Source of the DNA: Pseudomonas sp. B6002
GTDB lineage: Bacteria; Pseudomonadota; Gammaproteobacteria; Pseudomonadales; Pseudomonadaceae
Length of the DNA: 64,000 nucleotides
NCBI RefSeq assembly: GCF_013385985.1
Contig: NZ_JACAOY010000017.1
Span: 62,160-126,159 of the forward strand
Reading direction: 5' to 3'
In this document: positions 1 through 7,951 of the stretch, piece by piece
Layout: each line of letters starts with the position of its first letter
Position numbering within the stretch: position 1 is the first letter of the stretch
Position numbers and translations under genes: made by a program
The notes under the pieces: model-generated
Told to the model about the DNA's origin: nothing
Database searches by the model: none
The model's input: the letters and a program-made list of their open reading frames with translations, nothing else

Positions 1-3000
1 GCAGCCAGGGCGGCTCGCTCTACCGGTTGCTGGGGGCATTCGTGGTCACCACCGCCAGGGCCGTGATCGAGCCGAAACAGGTACAGCCTGTGATCCTGGT
101 GGTGATGGGGGGCTTTGGTGGAATGGCGGTATTTGATCACCTGGAGGGCTTGTCCCAAGGGCTTCGGGCCAGCTTTGCCAGCCATGACGGCTCGGTGTTG
201 TGGCGCTGCATCCTGCGGGGTGAGCGCGCCGCTGCACGCTTGGCGTTCACCCGACCGACCGTGGTGGACTACAGCGTCGCCGACAATAATGAGCTCCAGG
301 AAGATTTCAGGGTATCGGTTGAACACTATGCGCGGTTGCGCAAACAACTGGTGGCTGGCAAGCGGGTGTTCAGTGAGGTCAGTGACACGGCCCTGGGCCA
401 GCAATGGCTGGCTGCCGAACTGCGCGAGTACCTGCAGGTGCCGTCCAACGATGCACGAACCCTGGCGCTGGCCAACATCGATTTTGTCCGGTTTGCCGCC
501 GAACAGGCGAAAAACCAGCCGGCCTGGCTGGCCACGGCCACCGCCGCCCAGCGCCAGGGCTACCGACGTTTGCAGCGGCGCTTTGTGTCCAGTGCCCTGG
601 CCTTCGAGGATCGGCTGTGGCAGGTCTTGCCGCCGTTGTACACCTTTGCACGCGAGCGACTGGTGGTCCAACTGAAGCAGGATGGCTTTTACCCGGAGCT
701 GGACGTGGACCAGCCTCTGTTGGATATGCCGGACGATGTCAGTGCCCAGCTCTGCGGTTGGTCGAGCCAGTGCATGGTCGGCGACCGTCATGTCAAAATG
801 ATCGCGAGTGCGCAGCGCACCCCGTTCAGTCTTCTGGACCTGGCGTTGCACAATCTTGATGCCGAGGCACCATGGACCGAATGGCGACTGAATCGCGCGC
901 GATATTTGCAGCCTGCCTGGAAAGAACGTCTGAATCCGCGCTACCTGATCAAGACCCTGTCGGCACTGGACCTCGGTGGTCAGTACCATCGTTTGATCCA
1001 GCGTACGTTTGCGCCGGGCTCCAGCGCGCTCCCACGCAGGCTGATCGACCGTGCGACCTTGCAACTGGCACAGATGCAGGCGTATTCGGCGTTGCGCCAG
1101 GGGCTGTCGGTACCGGGCAAAAACCTGTTCGATCTGGCGATGACCGCCAGCGCAGCGGATCACATCAGCCTCGGTTTCCTGCGCTTGTGTGGCCACACGC
1201 TGGAGCATGACCGACACATTGCCGGCGTGCTGGTCATCACCGATACCCTGTCCCAGCGTTGCCTGGTGTATTGGCCGGGTGCCACAGAGTACCCGGTACT
1301 CGCCGAATACAGCAGCCAGGCCGAGGCCCAGGCACATTTGAATCGGGCAGGTGCCACCGCGGACAGTATCAAGGCGTTGGCGCAGCGGGTCGCACCTGGC
1401 TGGGAAGAGGAGGCCCTGGCCAGCTATCCCGGGCAACCGGTACAGAGGCAAAAGCCCCCGGTACTGTTGACCGCCATCGGTTCCGGGGCCATTTGCGGCT
1501 ATGGGGTCCTCGTGGTCTATGAGGCGATCAAACGGCTGGTGCGCACCTTCAAAATCAAGCACAAACTGCCTGGCGCAGAGCTGTCTGTCATTGAGGCGCA
1601 AATCAGGGAACAGATCGAGGCCGATCCGAGCGCCTGGCTGGTGATCGTGCCTACCTCCCACCGTAATGCCCTGGCGCTGTTCGCCCATGCGCGCATGCTG
1701 GAGATTCAGCAACGAGCTCACGCCAGTGCCAACACCCGTGCGACGCTGGCGCGCTACCGCGAGCTGCGCCTTGGCGAGCAGGCGGATGCCACGGTGCGTG
1801 GTCTTTTGTCTTTCATTCCGGTGATTGGCACGGCAGTCAGCGTGTATGAAATGTTGCTGGCTGCCGGGCGCTACCACCTCGGTGGCAAGCCCGAGGACCT
1901 TGTGAATGTGGTGTTTCTCACGCTGATGGCGTTTATCGATGTCGTGACGTCATTTCTCCCGCTTCCCCGACCCGGTGCAAGTGGGGGGCTGCGCAGGGGG
2001 CTTGGCCAGCTCCATCGTCAGGGGTTCGGGTTGAGCCGGTTGTCGTCAGCCCCGCGTCCAGTCAGGTTGCTGGAGCGCTTCAAGAAACCTTTTTCCAGCG
2101 ACGCCGCCGTGCCCCTGAGCGGTCCGGGCAACAAGGGCGTGTACGTTAAAAACGGTGAGCTGCATCTGGTTGATGGCGAACACTACTACCCGGTATACCG
2201 GCGCGGGGATGAGCAGGTGTGGCGGGTGAAAAGCCCTGGCGGCGAAGCTGAGGGAGAGCTGGTGCTGCATATCCGCGAGGGCCGCGAGTGGGCGCTGGGC
2301 GCGGATGCGCCGTTGCCACCCCCACAACCCGGCCCGAGTGCGGCGGTATGGCGGCCGTTTGCCGCGTCGCACACCAGCGAGTGGGTGCCGCCGTCAGTGG
2401 GGAGGCTTGAGCAGAGCCTGTCTCAGACGATCACGGCGCCCAAGACCTTCGATGCCTGGGCGATCAACACGCCCATGACCTTGACCGAGGCTATCCCTGA
2501 ACTCGGCATCTTCGAGGCGTCCGTACCACCCTCGGCGCAGGGCTACAGGGTGCTTCAGCATAACGCTCGCCACTACCGGCTGTTGCCAGATGGTTCGCAG
2601 GTGTCGCCACGTGATGTGGTGTTTATCACCCGTGACCGCCCGCTGGAACACGCGGCGTCACTGGACATTGCCTATTGGCTGGAAGCCGGGACATTCGATC
2701 AACCGATACCGGCTTCGTGGGGGGCGGAGGGACGCTGGACGTTTCATCGCCCGGTGTTCAGCGAGTCGTTGCGGGTGTCCCTGGCGCGAGCCTTTCCCGG
2801 CATGACGGCCAACAGTCGCACGTTTTTGATTGAGCGTCTGCTGGAATTATCCGACCCCAGTCGTCGTCTGACCGCTACCCATCTGCTGCGTCTGAAGGCG
2901 ACCCTGGAACGGTGGCGGATGCCAAACGCAGACGGGCAAACCGACGATCTGCTCAGATTGTTGCGGCCCCTGCACAGTACAAGCAGTGCCAGCATCTACA

Positions 3001-3533
3001 TTGGCCGTGAGTTGACCACGCCGGGGTTTGATCGGGTGGACTTCATCCTGCGCCAATCGCCGCCTCTTGATCTGCGAGCGCCCACCCAGCACAACCTGAT
3101 TCAACGGTCCCATCTGATGCAGGGCGCCGTCCGGGATATTCTCGAACAACAGGGGTTCAGCGTACAGCGTGTGGAAAAGAAACCAGGCTCAGGCGCGACC
3201 GTGGATTTCAGCTGTGCCCATCCTCAGTCCAACAACCTGTATTTCGTGCTCACGCGCTGGGCCAATACCGCCAGCTTCAAATTCTATGGTGCCCATGCCA
3301 TGCAACTGAGTGACGAATGGTTCAATCACCGGGCCGCCACATCGAATTTTGCCGCGTCGTTTGCGCCCATCAAGCAAGCCATGGACGAAGGGAGGTTGGT
3401 CAAGATCATCGCGGGCATCCAATGGACACCCACGACGGCCCCTACAGTGTTCTTTGTGCGGTTTGGCAGCCTCAAGCCCTCAGCAAAGCCGCACCGCCGG
3501 CGCCTGCAAACAAGGCCGCGCTCACGCGATTGA
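1..3533 (+). CDS. Large dermonecrotic-toxin-like protein, 5' end outside window
   Basis: The frame is open from base 3, so the start lies upstream; 1176 residues are visible. It resembles the giant DUF6543/dermonecrotic-toxin-domain proteins of fluorescent pseudomonads. Hydrophobic stretches are encoded near 1458-1545 and 1800-1970, as expected of a membrane-inserting translocation region. A beta-rich module follows (about 2130-2256, VDGEHYYPVYRR then WRV). The last ~165 residues (from about 2990) form a separate globular-looking domain that I cannot assign; it has no recognisable nuclease, protease or ADP-ribosyltransferase motif. No secretion signal can be judged. No immunity-like gene follows, and the 3' end overlaps the convergent LysE-type gene by 62 nt. 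The toxin-family call is fairly sure; the activity is unknown. It shares its module layout with the NEL-type protein at 38446. Confidence 0.7.
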   Translation, partial: SQGGSLYRLLGAFVVTTARAVIEPKQVQPVILVVMGGFGGMAVFDHLEGLSQGLRASFASHDGSVLWRCILRGERAAARLAFTRPTVVDYSVADNNELQEDFRVSVEHYARLRKQLVAGKRVFSEVSDTALGQQWLAAELREYLQVPSNDARTLALANIDFVRFAAEQAKNQPAWLATATAAQRQGYRRLQRRFVSSALAFEDRLWQVLPPLYTFARERLVVQLKQDGFYPELDVDQPLLDMPDDVSAQLCGWSSQCMVGDRHVKMIASAQRTPFSLLDLALHNLDAEAPWTEWRLNRARYLQPAWKERLNPRYLIKTLSALDLGGQYHRLIQRTFAPGSSALPRRLIDRATLQLAQMQAYSALRQGLSVPGKNLFDLAMTASAADHISLGFLRLCGHTLEHDRHIAGVLVITDTLSQRCLVYWPGATEYPVLAEYSSQAEAQAHLNRAGATADSIKALAQRVAPGWEEEALASYPGQPVQRQKPPVLLTAIGSGAICGYGVLVVYEAIKRLVRTFKIKHKLPGAELSVIEAQIREQIEADPSAWLVIVPTSHRNALALFAHARMLEIQQRAHASANTRATLARYRELRLGEQADATVRGLLSFIPVIGTAVSVYEMLLAAGRYHLGGKPEDLVNVVFLTLMAFIDVVTSFLPLPRPGASGGLRRGLGQLHRQGFGLSRLSSAPRPVRLLERFKKPFSSDAAVPLSGPGNKGVYVKNGELHLVDGEHYYPVYRRGDEQVWRVKSPGGEAEGELVLHIREGREWALGADAPLPPPQPGPSAAVWRPFAASHTSEWVPPSVGRLEQSLSQTITAPKTFDAWAINTPMTLTEAIPELGIFEASVPPSAQGYRVLQHNARHYRLLPDGSQVSPRDVVFITRDRPLEHAASLDIAYWLEAGTFDQPIPASWGAEGRWTFHRPVFSESLRVSLARAFPGMTANSRTFLIERLLELSDPSRRLTATHLLRLKATLERWRMPNADGQTDDLLRLLRPLHSTSSASIYIGRELTTPGFDRVDFILRQSPPLDLRAPTQHNLIQRSHLMQGAVRDILEQQGFSVQRVEKKPGSGATVDFSCAHPQSNNLYFVLTRWANTASFKFYGAHAMQLSDEWFNHRAATSNFAASFAPIKQAMDEGRLVKIIAGIQWTPTTAPTVFFVRFGSLKPSAKPHRRRLQTRPRSRD

Positions 3534-4098
3534 ACCAGCCCTGGCCGTTGCCGCTGCGCAGATAACGTGCAGCGCCGTGGGCGCTGAGGCCGTAGAACAC
3601 TTTGCACAACAGGTCGAGTACGGTCCAGGTGGCGATCATGATCAGCAGTTGCGGCAGAAAGGCCTGCTCACTGTGGAGAAACTGTGGCAGGAATGCCGCA
3701 AAGAACAGGATGTCCTTGGGGTTGCTGGCACCCAGAACGAAGGCCCGCCCAAACAGTGCACGAAAGCGTGGAACCGGCGCGCTATAGGGGACTTCTGCGG
3801 CTTTGGCCGGTTGTCGCGATTGCTGCCAGCTCTGCCAGGCGAGGTAGAACAGGTACACCGCGCCGACGATCTTCAAGGCGCTGAACAGTTGTTCGGACGC
3901 CAACAGCAAGGCACCCAGGCCCAGGGCCGAGGCGCTCAGCAGAAGAATAGAGGCAGACACCCCACCGAGAAACGCTGGATACGAACGGCGCAGGCCGTAG
4001 TTGAGACTGTTGCTGATCATCAGCAGTGACAGTGGCCCCGGGATCAGGATCACCACCAATGCTGCGCCGCTGAACAGTAGCCAGGTTTCAAGGTTCAT
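3472..4098 (-). CDS. LysE/RhtB-family amino-acid exporter
   Basis: A 208-residue inner-membrane protein with the usual six hydrophobic segments and the family N-terminus (MNLETWLLFSGAALVV, then IPGP). LysE/RhtB members export amino acids or homoserine-lactone-like compounds; the substrate here is unknown. The start at 4098 is chosen because AGGAG lies just upstream; the longer open frame to 4155 lacks one. It begins 11 nt after the purine permease gene, so the two are probably co-transcribed. Its 3' end runs 62 nt into the convergent toxin gene. Confidence 0.85.
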   Translation of the reverse strand: MNLETWLLFSGAALVVILIPGPLSLLMISNSLNYGLRRSYPAFLGGVSASILLLSASALGLGALLLASEQLFSALKIVGAVYLFYLAWQSWQQSRQPAKAAEVPYSAPVPRFRALFGRAFVLGASNPKDILFFAAFLPQFLHSEQAFLPQLLIMIATWTVLDLLCKVFYGLSAHGAARYLRSGNGQGWFNRVSAALFAGAGGAALLRA

Positions 4099-4109
4099 TC
4101 GTTGCTCCT

Positions 4110-5456
4110 TTATAGAAAGATGAATTTGGCGATGAAGATCGCGCACAGCACCCACAGGCTCACGGAAATTTCGCGGTACTTGCCGGTGCCGGTCTTGAGC
4201 GCCACGTACGTGATGAAGCCCAAGGCGATACCGTCAGCCACCGAGAAGGTCAGCGGCATCATGATCGCGGTGACAATCGCCGGGATGCTGTCGGTGGCTT
4301 CATCCCAATTGATGTGCGCCATGCTCGCCATCATCAGCATTGCCACGTAGATCAGTGCACCTGCGGTGGCGTAGGCCGGGATCATGCCGGCCAGCGGGGC
4401 GAAAAACATCGCCGCCACAAACAGCACACCCACGGTCACCGCGGTGAGCCCGGTACGACCACCGGCCGCGACACCCGCAGCACTTTCCACGTAGCTGGTC
4501 ACCGGCGGCACGCCGACCATGGCACCAAACACGCTGGAGGCACTGTCGGCTTTCAAGGCGCGGGACAGGTTGTCGATGCGCCCATCGGCGTTCACCAGGC
4601 CTGCCCGCTGCGCGACGCCCATCAGTGTACCTGCAGTGTCAAACATGTGTACAAAAAGAAAGGCAAATACCACGCTGATCATGCTGACATTGAATACACC
4701 TTTTACATCCATGGCCATCCAGGTCGGTGCCAGGCTCGGTGGGGTAGAGACCATGCCGTTGTAGTGCACCAGGCCCAGCCCCCAGCCTGCGAGGGTGACG
4801 GCGATGATGCTGATGAGGATCGCGCCGAACACGCGGTGGTAGCTGAGGATGGCGATCAGCAGGAAGCACACGGCCGCCAGCAGTGGTGCAGGTTCGTGCA
4901 GCGAGCCAAGCTTGATCAACGTCGCCGGGCTGTCGACGATGATGCCGGCGGTTTTCAGGCCGATCACACCGAGGAACAAGCCGACACCGGCGCCCATCGC
5001 ATGGCGCAGGCTGACCGGGATGCTGTTGAGCAGCCATTCACGCACCCGCGACAGCGTCAGGCCCATGAACAGCACGCCGGAAATAAACACCGCACCCAGC
5101 GCGGTTTCCCAGTGGTAGCCCATGGTGCCGACCACGGTGTAGGTGAAAAACGCGTTCAGGCCCATGCCGGGCGCCAGGCCCACGGGCCAGTTGGCGTACA
5201 GGCCCATCAGCAGGCAGCCCAGTGCGGCGGCGATGCAGGTGGCGACGAACGCCGCGCCGTGGTCAATGCCGGCGTCGGCCATGATGTTGGGGTTGACGAA
5301 GATGATGTAGGCCATGGTGATGAAGGTGGTGAGGCCGGCGATCAGCTCGGTCTTCACTGTGGTGCCATGCAGGCTGAGTTTGAACAGGCGTTCTAACCAG
5401 CTGTTGTTGGGCGGGGCGATGTCCAGCGTCGGGGCTTCGGATTTGCGGCTTTCCAC
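4110..5456 (-). CDS. NCS2-family adenine/guanine/hypoxanthine permease (AzgA/PbuG type)
   Basis: A 448-residue polytopic membrane protein of the AzgA-like branch of NCS2, which takes up purine bases with protons. The branch hallmarks are visible: LIAGLTTFITMAYIIFVNP near residues 40-58, GLAPGMGLNAFF near residue 95, and a conserved later stretch with TSYVESAAG. GTG is the start, with GAGGAG upstream. LysE follows 11 nt downstream. Two palindromes lie in the promoter (TTTGTATACAAA at 5585 and TTGACC-AATA-GGTCAA at 5544); the first is the kind of site GntR-family regulators bind. Hypoxanthine/guanine versus adenine preference cannot be read from sequence. Confidence 0.88.
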   Translation of the reverse strand: MESRKSEAPTLDIAPPNNSWLERLFKLSLHGTTVKTELIAGLTTFITMAYIIFVNPNIMADAGIDHGAAFVATCIAAALGCLLMGLYANWPVGLAPGMGLNAFFTYTVVGTMGYHWETALGAVFISGVLFMGLTLSRVREWLLNSIPVSLRHAMGAGVGLFLGVIGLKTAGIIVDSPATLIKLGSLHEPAPLLAAVCFLLIAILSYHRVFGAILISIIAVTLAGWGLGLVHYNGMVSTPPSLAPTWMAMDVKGVFNVSMISVVFAFLFVHMFDTAGTLMGVAQRAGLVNADGRIDNLSRALKADSASSVFGAMVGVPPVTSYVESAAGVAAGGRTGLTAVTVGVLFVAAMFFAPLAGMIPAYATAGALIYVAMLMMASMAHINWDEATDSIPAIVTAIMMPLTFSVADGIALGFITYVALKTGTGKYREISVSLWVLCAIFIAKFIFL

Positions 5457-5543
5457 AGCGAGTACTCCTCAAGAGTTTTATTGTTATTTCCAGCGCCGGT
5501 CACAGATGTGGGCAACAGCGCTTTGAGGTGTTGGCAAGTTTTG

Positions 5544-5559
5544 TTGACCAATAGGTCAA
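5544..5559. promoter_or_regulatory. Inverted repeat upstream of the purine permease gene
   Basis: A perfect 6-4-6 inverted repeat, TTGACC-AATA-GGTCAA, about 90 nt upstream of the GTG start. Its size and place fit a dimeric-regulator operator. No protein can be assigned from sequence alone. Confidence 0.4.
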
Positions 5560-5584
5560 GAACTCGCTCGATGTGGATTATGCT

Positions 5585-5596
5585 TTTGTATACAAA
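5585..5596. promoter_or_regulatory. TTTGTATACAAA palindrome, candidate GntR-type operator
   Basis: A perfect 12-bp palindrome between the MarR gene and the purine permease gene, about 130 nt upstream of the permease start. Its TTGTATACAA core is typical of sites recognised by GntR-family repressors of the FadR/HutC branches. The assignment is by motif resemblance only. Confidence 0.4.
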
Positions 5597-5643
5597 TAAA
5601 GCAAATAATGTTTTCAGGGCGACAGATGAATGGCCTCCGACTG

Positions 5644-6084
5644 TTACAAATTACGGGTGGCACACAGCGCCTGATTGACCGCCAACCAGCCACTGACGGC
5701 CTCTTCGCCAGCATCGCTGAAGGCCCGCTGCAACAGCTTCACCTGCTCACGCCGCAGCGACTGCTCCAGGCGCACGCCTTCTTCGCTCAATTGCAGCAGG
5801 CGTTTGCGCTTGTCAGTCTCGGACGCGACGCTGTCGACCAAGTGCATTTCCTGCAATTGGCGTAGCGGAATGTTCAGCGCCTGCTTGCTCACGCCAAGCA
5901 ATTCCAGCAACTCCTTGACGCTCAAGGCCGGGTAACGCGCGATAAAAAACACGATGCGCTGGTGTACTCGGCTCAGGCCGCGGCGCTCGAGCATTTCATC
6001 GGCCTTGGCGGTAAAGGCCTGGTAGCCGAAGAAGAACGCTTCCATGGCTTCTTGCTGGCTGGCGGGATTTTTAAGGTCAAGCAT
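5644..6084 (-). CDS. MarR-family transcriptional regulator
   Basis: A 146-residue protein with a MarR winged helix: helical dimerisation N-terminus, HTH around residues 50-80 (ELLELLGVSKQALNIPLRQL) and a wing containing DKRKRLLQLSEEG. It probably binds DNA as a dimer in response to a small ligand. It is divergent from the aminotransferase/GST pair with an 81-nt shared promoter. That promoter holds two direct copies of TTGACGTAT (6086 and 6128), so it may control itself and the aminotransferase operon. Confidence 0.85.
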   Translation of the reverse strand: MLDLKNPASQQEAMEAFFFGYQAFTAKADEMLERRGLSRVHQRIVFFIARYPALSVKELLELLGVSKQALNIPLRQLQEMHLVDSVASETDKRKRLLQLSEEGVRLEQSLRREQVKLLQRAFSDAGEEAVSGWLAVNQALCATRNL

Positions 6085-6085
6085 A

Positions 6086-6136
6086 TTGACGTATCCGTTG
6101 AAGTCGTCGTAATTTCGGTCAACCAGTTTGACGTAT
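6086..6136. promoter_or_regulatory. Direct repeats TTGACGTAT in the MarR/aminotransferase promoter
   Basis: Two identical 9-mers, at 6086-6094 and 6128-6136, lie 42 bp apart, which is four helical turns. They sit between the divergent MarR and aminotransferase starts. They may be binding sites for the adjacent regulator; this is inference from position. Confidence 0.3.
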
Positions 6137-6165
6137 TTCCCTCAGGCTTCGCTAGCGGTGACCTT

Positions 6166-7332
6166 ATGGCCTTCTCTGAACGTGTTACGCGCCTCAAAAG
6201 CTCCTTGATCCGTGAAATCCTCGCGGCTGCCCAGCGCCCGGAAGTGATGTCGTTTGCCGGCGGCCTGCCGGCCGAGGCCATGTTGCCCGCGCTGAACTGG
6301 GACGATATGCCGTTGAACATCGGCCAATACGGCATGAGCGAAGGCGAACCGCAACTGCGCGAATTGCTCGCCGCCGAGGCGCGCGCCCTGGGCGTGCCGT
6401 GCCAGGCCAGCCAGGTGCTGGTGGTCAGCGGCTCCCAGCAAACCCTCGACCTGGCGGCCAAGCTGTACATCGACAAGGGCACGCCGATCCTGCTGGAAGG
6501 CCCGACCTACCTGGCCGCGCTGCAAATCTTCCAGCTATTCGGCGCCGACTGCCTCACGGTGCCGTTGGAAGCCGATGGTCCCGACTTGGCGGCCTTGCGT
6601 GCCAGCCTCGAACGCCATCGCCCGGCGTTCATCTACCTGATCCCGACCTTCCAGAACCCTTCGGCCGTGCGTTACAGCGAGGCCAAGCGCGCGGCGGTCG
6701 CAGCGCTGCTCGATGAATTTGGCGTGACGCTGATCGAAGACGAGCCTTACCGCGAGCTGACCTTCGACGGAGGCAGTGCCAAACCCATCGCCGGGCGCCT
6801 GAAAAAAGCCAGTTGGATCTACACCGGCACCGTGTCCAAGACCCTGTTGCCGGGCCTGCGCGTCGGCTACCTGATCGCCAGCCCGGACCTGTTCCCGCAC
6901 CTGCTCAAGCTCAAGCAGTCGGCAGACCTGCACACCAATCGTGTTGGCCAATGGCAGGCGATGCAGTGGATCGGCAGCGAAAAATACCAGCAGCATCGGG
7001 TGCAACTGCGCAGCTTTTACCGTGAACGCCGCGATGCATTCCAGGCCGCGCTGGAGCGTCACTTTGCGGACCTGGCCGACTGGCAAGTGCCCCAGGGCGG
7101 ATTATTCTTCTGGCTGACCTTGAAACAGCCGCTGGATACCCGCACTTTGTTGGCTCCATCGCTCGATCAGGACGTCGCGTTCATGCCCGGTGAACCGTTC
7201 TTTTCCGAGCCGGATCAGCACCATGGTTCGCTGCGACTCAATTTCAGTCATATCGACCCGGCCCGTTTGGACGAAGGTCTCAAGCGTTTGGCCGCGGTGA
7301 TCCGTCAAGCACAGCACGCGCAAGCGGCATAA
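6166..7332 (+). CDS. PLP-dependent class I/II aminotransferase (2-aminoadipate/MocR-domain type)
   Basis: A 388-residue fold-type I aminotransferase. Visible are SGSQQTLDLAAKL, the aspartate-containing LIEDEPYREL, the PLP lysine in GTVSKTLLPGLRVGY and a C-terminal GEPFF loop. The closest family look is the 2-aminoadipate/valine-pyruvate aminotransferases used in amino-acid breakdown. The ATG at 6166 gives the normal family length; a longer open frame exists but runs back through the MarR gene. The Shine-Dalgarno is weak. The GST gene follows 10 nt downstream, so they are probably one operon under the divergent MarR protein. Confidence 0.85.
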   Translation: MAFSERVTRLKSSLIREILAAAQRPEVMSFAGGLPAEAMLPALNWDDMPLNIGQYGMSEGEPQLRELLAAEARALGVPCQASQVLVVSGSQQTLDLAAKLYIDKGTPILLEGPTYLAALQIFQLFGADCLTVPLEADGPDLAALRASLERHRPAFIYLIPTFQNPSAVRYSEAKRAAVAALLDEFGVTLIEDEPYRELTFDGGSAKPIAGRLKKASWIYTGTVSKTLLPGLRVGYLIASPDLFPHLLKLKQSADLHTNRVGQWQAMQWIGSEKYQQHRVQLRSFYRERRDAFQAALERHFADLADWQVPQGGLFFWLTLKQPLDTRTLLAPSLDQDVAFMPGEPFFSEPDQHHGSLRLNFSHIDPARLDEGLKRLAAVIRQAQHAQAA

Positions 7333-7342
7333 GGGGAGCCTC

Positions 7343-7945
7343 ATGTACAAGGTTTATGGCGATTACAAGTCGGGCAACTGCTACAAGATCAAATTGATGC
7401 TCAACCTGCTGGGCATCCCGTTTCAATGGATCGATGTCGACATCCTCAGGGGCGACACCCAGACCCCCGAGTTCCTGGCCAAGAACCCCAATGGCAAGAT
7501 CCCGGTGCTGGAGCTGGAAGACGGCACGTGCTTGTGGGAGTCCAACGCGATCCTCAACTTCCTGGCCGATGGCAGCGAATTCCTGCCCAGCGAGCCGCGC
7601 CTGCGCACCCAGGTTTTGCAATGGCAGTTCTTCGAGCAGTACAGCCATGAGCCGTACATCGCGGTGGCGCGCTTCATTCAGTTTTACCTGGGGCTGCCGG
7701 AAGACCGCCTCGAGGAATACAAGAAGCTGCACAAAGGCGGCTACAAGGCGCTGAAAGTCATGGAGCGCCAGCTGCAACTGACGCCGTACCTGGTGGGCGA
7801 GCAGTTCTCCATTGCGGACGTGGCGTTGTATGCCTACACCCATGTGGCCCATGAAGGTGGTTTTGATCTGGACGCTTACCCGGGTGTGCAGGCGTGGCTG
7901 GCCCGCGTTGCCAACCACCCCAAGTATGTCCCGATGCTCGACTGA
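7343..7945 (+). CDS. Glutathione S-transferase family protein
   Basis: A 200-residue cytosolic GST: thioredoxin-fold N-terminus (MYKVYGDYKSGNCYKIKL, with serine in the usual activating position), the cis-proline/glutathione site NPNGKIPVLEL and WESNAILNFLA, then an all-helical C-domain ending in GVQAWLARV. It conjugates glutathione to electrophiles; the substrate is unknown. AAGGGGAG precedes the ATG. It lies 10 nt after the aminotransferase and converges on the terpene operon, 6 nt from its stop. Confidence 0.88.
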   Translation: MYKVYGDYKSGNCYKIKLMLNLLGIPFQWIDVDILRGDTQTPEFLAKNPNGKIPVLELEDGTCLWESNAILNFLADGSEFLPSEPRLRTQVLQWQFFEQYSHEPYIAVARFIQFYLGLPEDRLEEYKKLHKGGYKALKVMERQLQLTPYLVGEQFSIADVALYAYTHVAHEGGFDLDAYPGVQAWLARVANHPKYVPMLD

Positions 7946-7951
7946 GGCTGG

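Noticed and set aside
3100-3500. PD-(D/E)XK nuclease at the C-terminus of the left-edge toxin
   Set aside because: The helix-strand pattern and VDF are suggestive, but the required E/QxK on the next strand reads VLTRW.
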